NCBI GenBank assembly: GCA_009927055.1
Contig: RFNS01000134.1
Location: 1-37,600 of the forward strand
Origin: Alphaproteobacteria bacterium
GTDB lineage: Bacteria > Pseudomonadota > Alphaproteobacteria > UBA9219 > RFNS01
Length of the DNA stretch: 37,600 bases
Reading direction: 5' to 3'
In this document: positions 35,138 to 37,600 of the stretch, piece by piece
Position numbering within the stretch: the first letter of the stretch is position 1
Layout of the letters: every line of letters starts with the position of its first letter
The notes under the pieces: model-generated
What the model saw: only the letters and a program-made list of their open reading frames with translations
Told to the model about the DNA's origin: nothing
The model's database searches: none
Translations under genes and position numbers: made by a program

Positions 35138-36932
35138 TATTCCTCATCCCCCATTGCAGAATATCACGCGCCAGGGGGGCGGCCACAGCACCGCCGCCGC
35201 CGCCATGTTCCACAATCACGCTCATGGCCAGCTGGGGTTTATCGTGCGGGGCGTAACCCACAAACAGGGCGTGGTCGCGCTCGCGCCAGGGGCGCAGGTG
35301 GTTGGGAATAATCCCTGAGGCGCGCTCGGCCTTTGAAATGCTGCGCACCTGCGATGTGCCTGTTTTGCCCCCCCATGTCAGGCCATCTTCCATGCGGTGG
35401 GCCGAGGCGGTGCCCGCCACTGTGACAGCGTGACACGCATCGACCATCGATGTCAGCGCCTCAGGCGACAGGCCAAGACTGCGCGGTGTCTCAACATCAC
35501 GCGACAGTTGCAGATGCGGCTGCACAGCAAAGCCGCCGTTGCACATACGCGCCATCATCACCGCCAACTGCAGGGGCGTGGCCAGCATAAACCCCTGGCC
35601 GATGGCATTAATCAACGTCTCGCCCGCCTGCCACATCTCGCGCTTGCGGGTCAGTTTCCACACCGTATCGGGCACCAGGCCGGCGCGTTCGTGCACCAGC
35701 TCAATGCCGGTTTTTTCGCCCATGCCAAAACGCCGCGCCATGCTGGCGATTTTATCGATGCCGGTGCGCCGCCCCATCTCATAAAAATAGGTATCGCAAC
35801 TTTGGGCGATGGCCTGACGCAGGCCCACCGTGCCATGACCGCCTTTTTTCCAGCAGTGAAAACGATGCGATCCCAGGTCATAATGTCCGGGGCAGAAAAC
35901 AGTTTTGTGGGGGCGGATCACGCCGGCTTCCCACCCCGCCAGCGCCGTGATCATTTTGAAGGTCGAGCCGGGGGCAAACTGCCCTGCGATGCATTTGTTA
36001 GACAGCGGGTTGCGTTCATCGGCCATATAGGCGTTCCAGTCATCTGACCGAATGCCAAACGTGAATTTATTCGGATCAAACGACGGGGTCGAGCACAAGG
36101 CCAGCACCGCCCCTGTGCGCGCATGCAGCACAACAGCGGCGGCACTTTCGGTGGTCGAGAGGCGTTCGTGCACATATTGCTGCAACCCTGCATGCAGGGT
36201 CAGCGACACATGCTGGCCCTGACGCGGCGGCACGTTGGCTATGTCGCGCATCACTTCGCCGTGCGCGTTCACTTCCATTTCCTTGCGGCCGGGCTGACCG
36301 CGCAGGGTTTCATCCAGCGATTTTTCAAGGCCCGATTTCCCAATTCTGAATCCTGGCACGCGCAAAATGGGTGCGGTGCTTTGCTGCTGTTCTTCTTCGG
36401 TCACTAATCCGACATAGCCCAGCACATGGCTTGTCACCTCGCCCAGCGGATAATGGCGCACTTCGCCTGGAAGAATTTCAAGGGTAGGAAGCTGGTGGGC
36501 CTGTAATTCCAGTCGCGTCAGTTCATCCCACGTCAGGCTTTCAAACACCATCAGGCCCTGGGGGCTTCGGTGCTGCCGCCATTCGCGCATCAGTTTTTGC
36601 CGCATCGCCTCACCCAGCGGCACCACGCCTTCCACAATGGCCAGCGTTTTTGTCAGGTCATCGAGGCTGGCGGGGTGGATGATGGCCTTGAAACTTTGGG
36701 TGGTGTTGGCGATCACAACGCCGCTTCTGTCTAAAATTTGACCGCGCGGCGGCGCGATCAGGCGAAGTTGCAGGCGGTTGTTGTCGGCCAGCTGCTGAAA
36801 TTTTTCAGATTCGATCAGCTGCAGCTGCACCATGCGGCCTGTGAGCAGGGCCATGGCCAGCGCCTGTGCGCCGCCCACCACAAAGGCGCGGCGGGTGAAG
36901 GTGCGTCCACGATCGAGATCAAGACTGGGCAT
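35121..36932 (-). CDS. mrdA: Penicillin-binding protein 2 (elongasome transpeptidase)
   Basis: PBP2 cross-links peptidoglycan during rod-shaped elongation together with RodA and MreC. The 603-residue protein has an N-terminal membrane anchor (RAFVVGGAQALAMALLTGRMVQLQL), the pedestal/dimerisation domain beginning LRLIAPPRGQILDRSGVVIANT, and the transpeptidase domain with SxxK in FAPGSTFKMITA, SxN-equivalent SCD in IAQSCDTYFYEMG and KTG in WGGKTGTSQV. It starts nine bases after mreD. rodA, which usually follows, is missing; the AT-rich GSP-synthase-like gene converges on it and overlaps its last 17 bases. Confidence 0.97.
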   Translation of the reverse strand: MPSLDLDRGRTFTRRAFVVGGAQALAMALLTGRMVQLQLIESEKFQQLADNNRLQLRLIAPPRGQILDRSGVVIANTTQSFKAIIHPASLDDLTKTLAIVEGVVPLGEAMRQKLMREWRQHRSPQGLMVFESLTWDELTRLELQAHQLPTLEILPGEVRHYPLGEVTSHVLGYVGLVTEEEQQQSTAPILRVPGFRIGKSGLEKSLDETLRGQPGRKEMEVNAHGEVMRDIANVPPRQGQHVSLTLHAGLQQYVHERLSTTESAAAVVLHARTGAVLALCSTPSFDPNKFTFGIRSDDWNAYMADERNPLSNKCIAGQFAPGSTFKMITALAGWEAGVIRPHKTVFCPGHYDLGSHRFHCWKKGGHGTVGLRQAIAQSCDTYFYEMGRRTGIDKIASMARRFGMGEKTGIELVHERAGLVPDTVWKLTRKREMWQAGETLINAIGQGFMLATPLQLAVMMARMCNGGFAVQPHLQLSRDVETPRSLGLSPEALTSMVDACHAVTVAGTASAHRMEDGLTWGGKTGTSQVRSISKAERASGIIPNHLRPWRERDHALFVGYAPHDKPQLAMSVIVEHGGGGGAVAAPLARDILQWGMRNITNLA

Positions 36933-36941
36933 GGAAAAGAT

Positions 36942-37415
36942 TTAGGCGCGGATGCTTTTGCGCGCAAACAGCGTGGCCAGCAGCGGAAACACAAGCGCGG
37001 TCAGCAGAACCTGCGCCGCCAGAAGTGGCCAGTGAGGCTGGTGGCTGAGCAGCGCCGCGATGAACGCGGCAACTGCCAGCACCACCGCAGCCCCCGCCCA
37101 CAGCAGCAGGAAGGAGTAAGAAAGGATGACGCTGCGCAGAGAGAGGGTTGCCTCGTGAATGATGAGCAACAGAAGCGTATGAAGCCCAAAGGGAGATGGC
37201 AGCAGCGCATCCATGCACAGGCCCGCCGCCACGGCATAGAATCGCTGCACCACATCGGGCCTGTGCATTACCCAATAGTAATAGACAATATAAACAAGCC
37301 CGGCACCATCAAGGTGCGTGGGCAGAATGCCCGCCACCGCGGCCGCCACGGCCAGAACCAAGCACAAAGCGGGCAGCATCGATGACAGAAAAGGGGCAGA
37401 GCGCGCGCGCATCAT
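36942..37415 (-). CDS. mreD: Rod shape-determining protein MreD
   Basis: MreD is a small inner membrane protein of the elongasome that acts with MreC and PBP2. The 157-residue protein is almost entirely hydrophobic, with about five helices, and contains HRPDVVQRFYAVAAGLCMDALLPSPFGLHTLLLLIIHE, matching the family's P...F..GLL.DLL.G.PLG..AL pattern. The ATG at 37415 overlaps the mreC stop as ATGA, so I use it instead of the track's GTG at 37436. It sits between mreC and mrdA in one operon. Family assignment rests on topology, motif and position. Confidence 0.9.
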   Translation of the reverse strand: MMRARSAPFLSSMLPALCLVLAVAAAVAGILPTHLDGAGLVYIVYYYWVMHRPDVVQRFYAVAAGLCMDALLPSPFGLHTLLLLIIHEATLSLRSVILSYSFLLLWAGAAVVLAVAAFIAALLSHQPHWPLLAAQVLLTALVFPLLATLFARKSIRA

Positions 37416-37600
37416 GGTGTGGCGGGCGGCTGCCACGGTTTTTTCAACAATACATAATCAAGCGCATGCCCGTTGACCGCGGGATTGATCATCCATTTGC
37501 CTTTGTGCGGCACCACGGTGCCCACCACCATATCGGGTGGGAAAATTCCCCCATCACCCGACGTGACAACCAGCGTGCCCGCGGTCAGATCGGGCGCATC
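37412..37600 (-). CDS. mreC: Rod shape-determining protein MreC, C-terminal fragment
   Basis: The window ends inside this gene; 62 C-terminal residues are visible, reading DAPDLTAGTLVVTSGDGGIFPPDMVVGTVV and ending LLKKPWQPPATP before TGA. The GDLVVTSGDGGxFPPGLPVGxV motif is the conserved end of the MreC beta-barrel domain. MreC is a periplasmic scaffold anchored by one N-terminal helix that activates PBP2 and RodA. The stop overlaps the mreD start by four bases. This ORF is not in the supplied track because it is open at the edge. Confidence 0.92.
   Translation of the reverse strand, partial: DAPDLTAGTLVVTSGDGGIFPPDMVVGTVVPHKGKWMINPAVNGHALDYVLLKKPWQPPATP

Noticed and set aside
36738-37385. 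215-aa plus-strand ORF over mrdA/mreD
   Set aside because: Antisense to two confident elongasome genes; no domain, Arg/Gln/His-rich.

Overview
The window is a chromosomal stretch from an alphaproteobacterium with a fairly GC-rich genome (an impression of roughly mid to high 50s percent; not computed). The assignment rests on gene families largely confined to Alphaproteobacteria (DUF1013/TrcR, DUF1192, DUF2336), on alphaproteobacterial gene orders (carA-carB-greA; DUF983-SURF1-thrC; bamE divergent from DUF177; trcR-quinone reductase-DUF1192), and on ThyX as the thymidylate synthase seen here. The order is not certain; a Rhodospirillales- or Micavibrio-like lineage would fit. I see no phage, plasmid, transposase or CRISPR.

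Layout. 1-8.4 kb: end of carA, carB, greA, then on the minus strand an alpha/beta hydrolase and an MsbA-type ABC exporter, then acpP-fabF. 8.4-12.9 kb: a palindromic repeat, gyrB (minus), a second repeat, a likely 6S RNA, a small ORF and a TerC-family membrane protein. 12.9-17.6 kb: a nucleotide-sugar dehydrogenase/epimerase pair for surface polysaccharide precursors, ettA, and two short AT-richer ORFans. 17.7-21.2 kb: a tightly overlapped operon, tRNA-Gly, DUF983, surf1, thrC, holA. 21.3-23 kb: apaG coupled to a TPR/GT9-like protein. 23.1-26.4 kb: bamE-ftsQ-ftsA facing away from DUF177. 26.4-30.5 kb: uppP, DUF2336, thyX and trcR. 30.6-33.8 kb: quinone reductase divergent from DUF1192-aat, tRNA-Val, a small K+ channel and a BI-1 protein. 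33.9-35.1 kb: an AT-rich orphan glutathionylspermidine-synthase-like gene. 35.1-37.6 kb: mreC(partial)-mreD-mrdA.

How it fits together. Most genes are housekeeping: pyrimidine/arginine precursor synthesis, transcript cleavage, fatty acid synthesis, DNA topology and replication, oxidase assembly, outer membrane assembly, division and rod-shape synthesis. Conserved clusters appear only as fragments: ftsQA without ftsZ, mrdA without rodA, surf1 without cox genes, DUF177 without plsX/fabH, acpP-fabF without fabG. This suggests a rearranged genome in which only tightly coupled gene pairs stayed together.

Two kinds of non-coding structure stand out. First, at least seven genes that start transcription units lack a Shine-Dalgarno sequence and have a -10-like hexamer 6-9 nt before the start codon, which predicts leaderless or nearly leaderless mRNAs. 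Second, a family of paired-hairpin palindromes (about 80-115 nt) sits in four intergenic gaps; two copies share a 36-nt identical stretch in opposite orientation, and one appears to have another palindrome inserted in a hairpin loop. The main candidates for something new are the AT-rich GSP-synthase-like orphan, the two short ORFans flanking ettA, and the tRNA-Gly/DUF983 junction. I did not find a clear multi-gene novel system.
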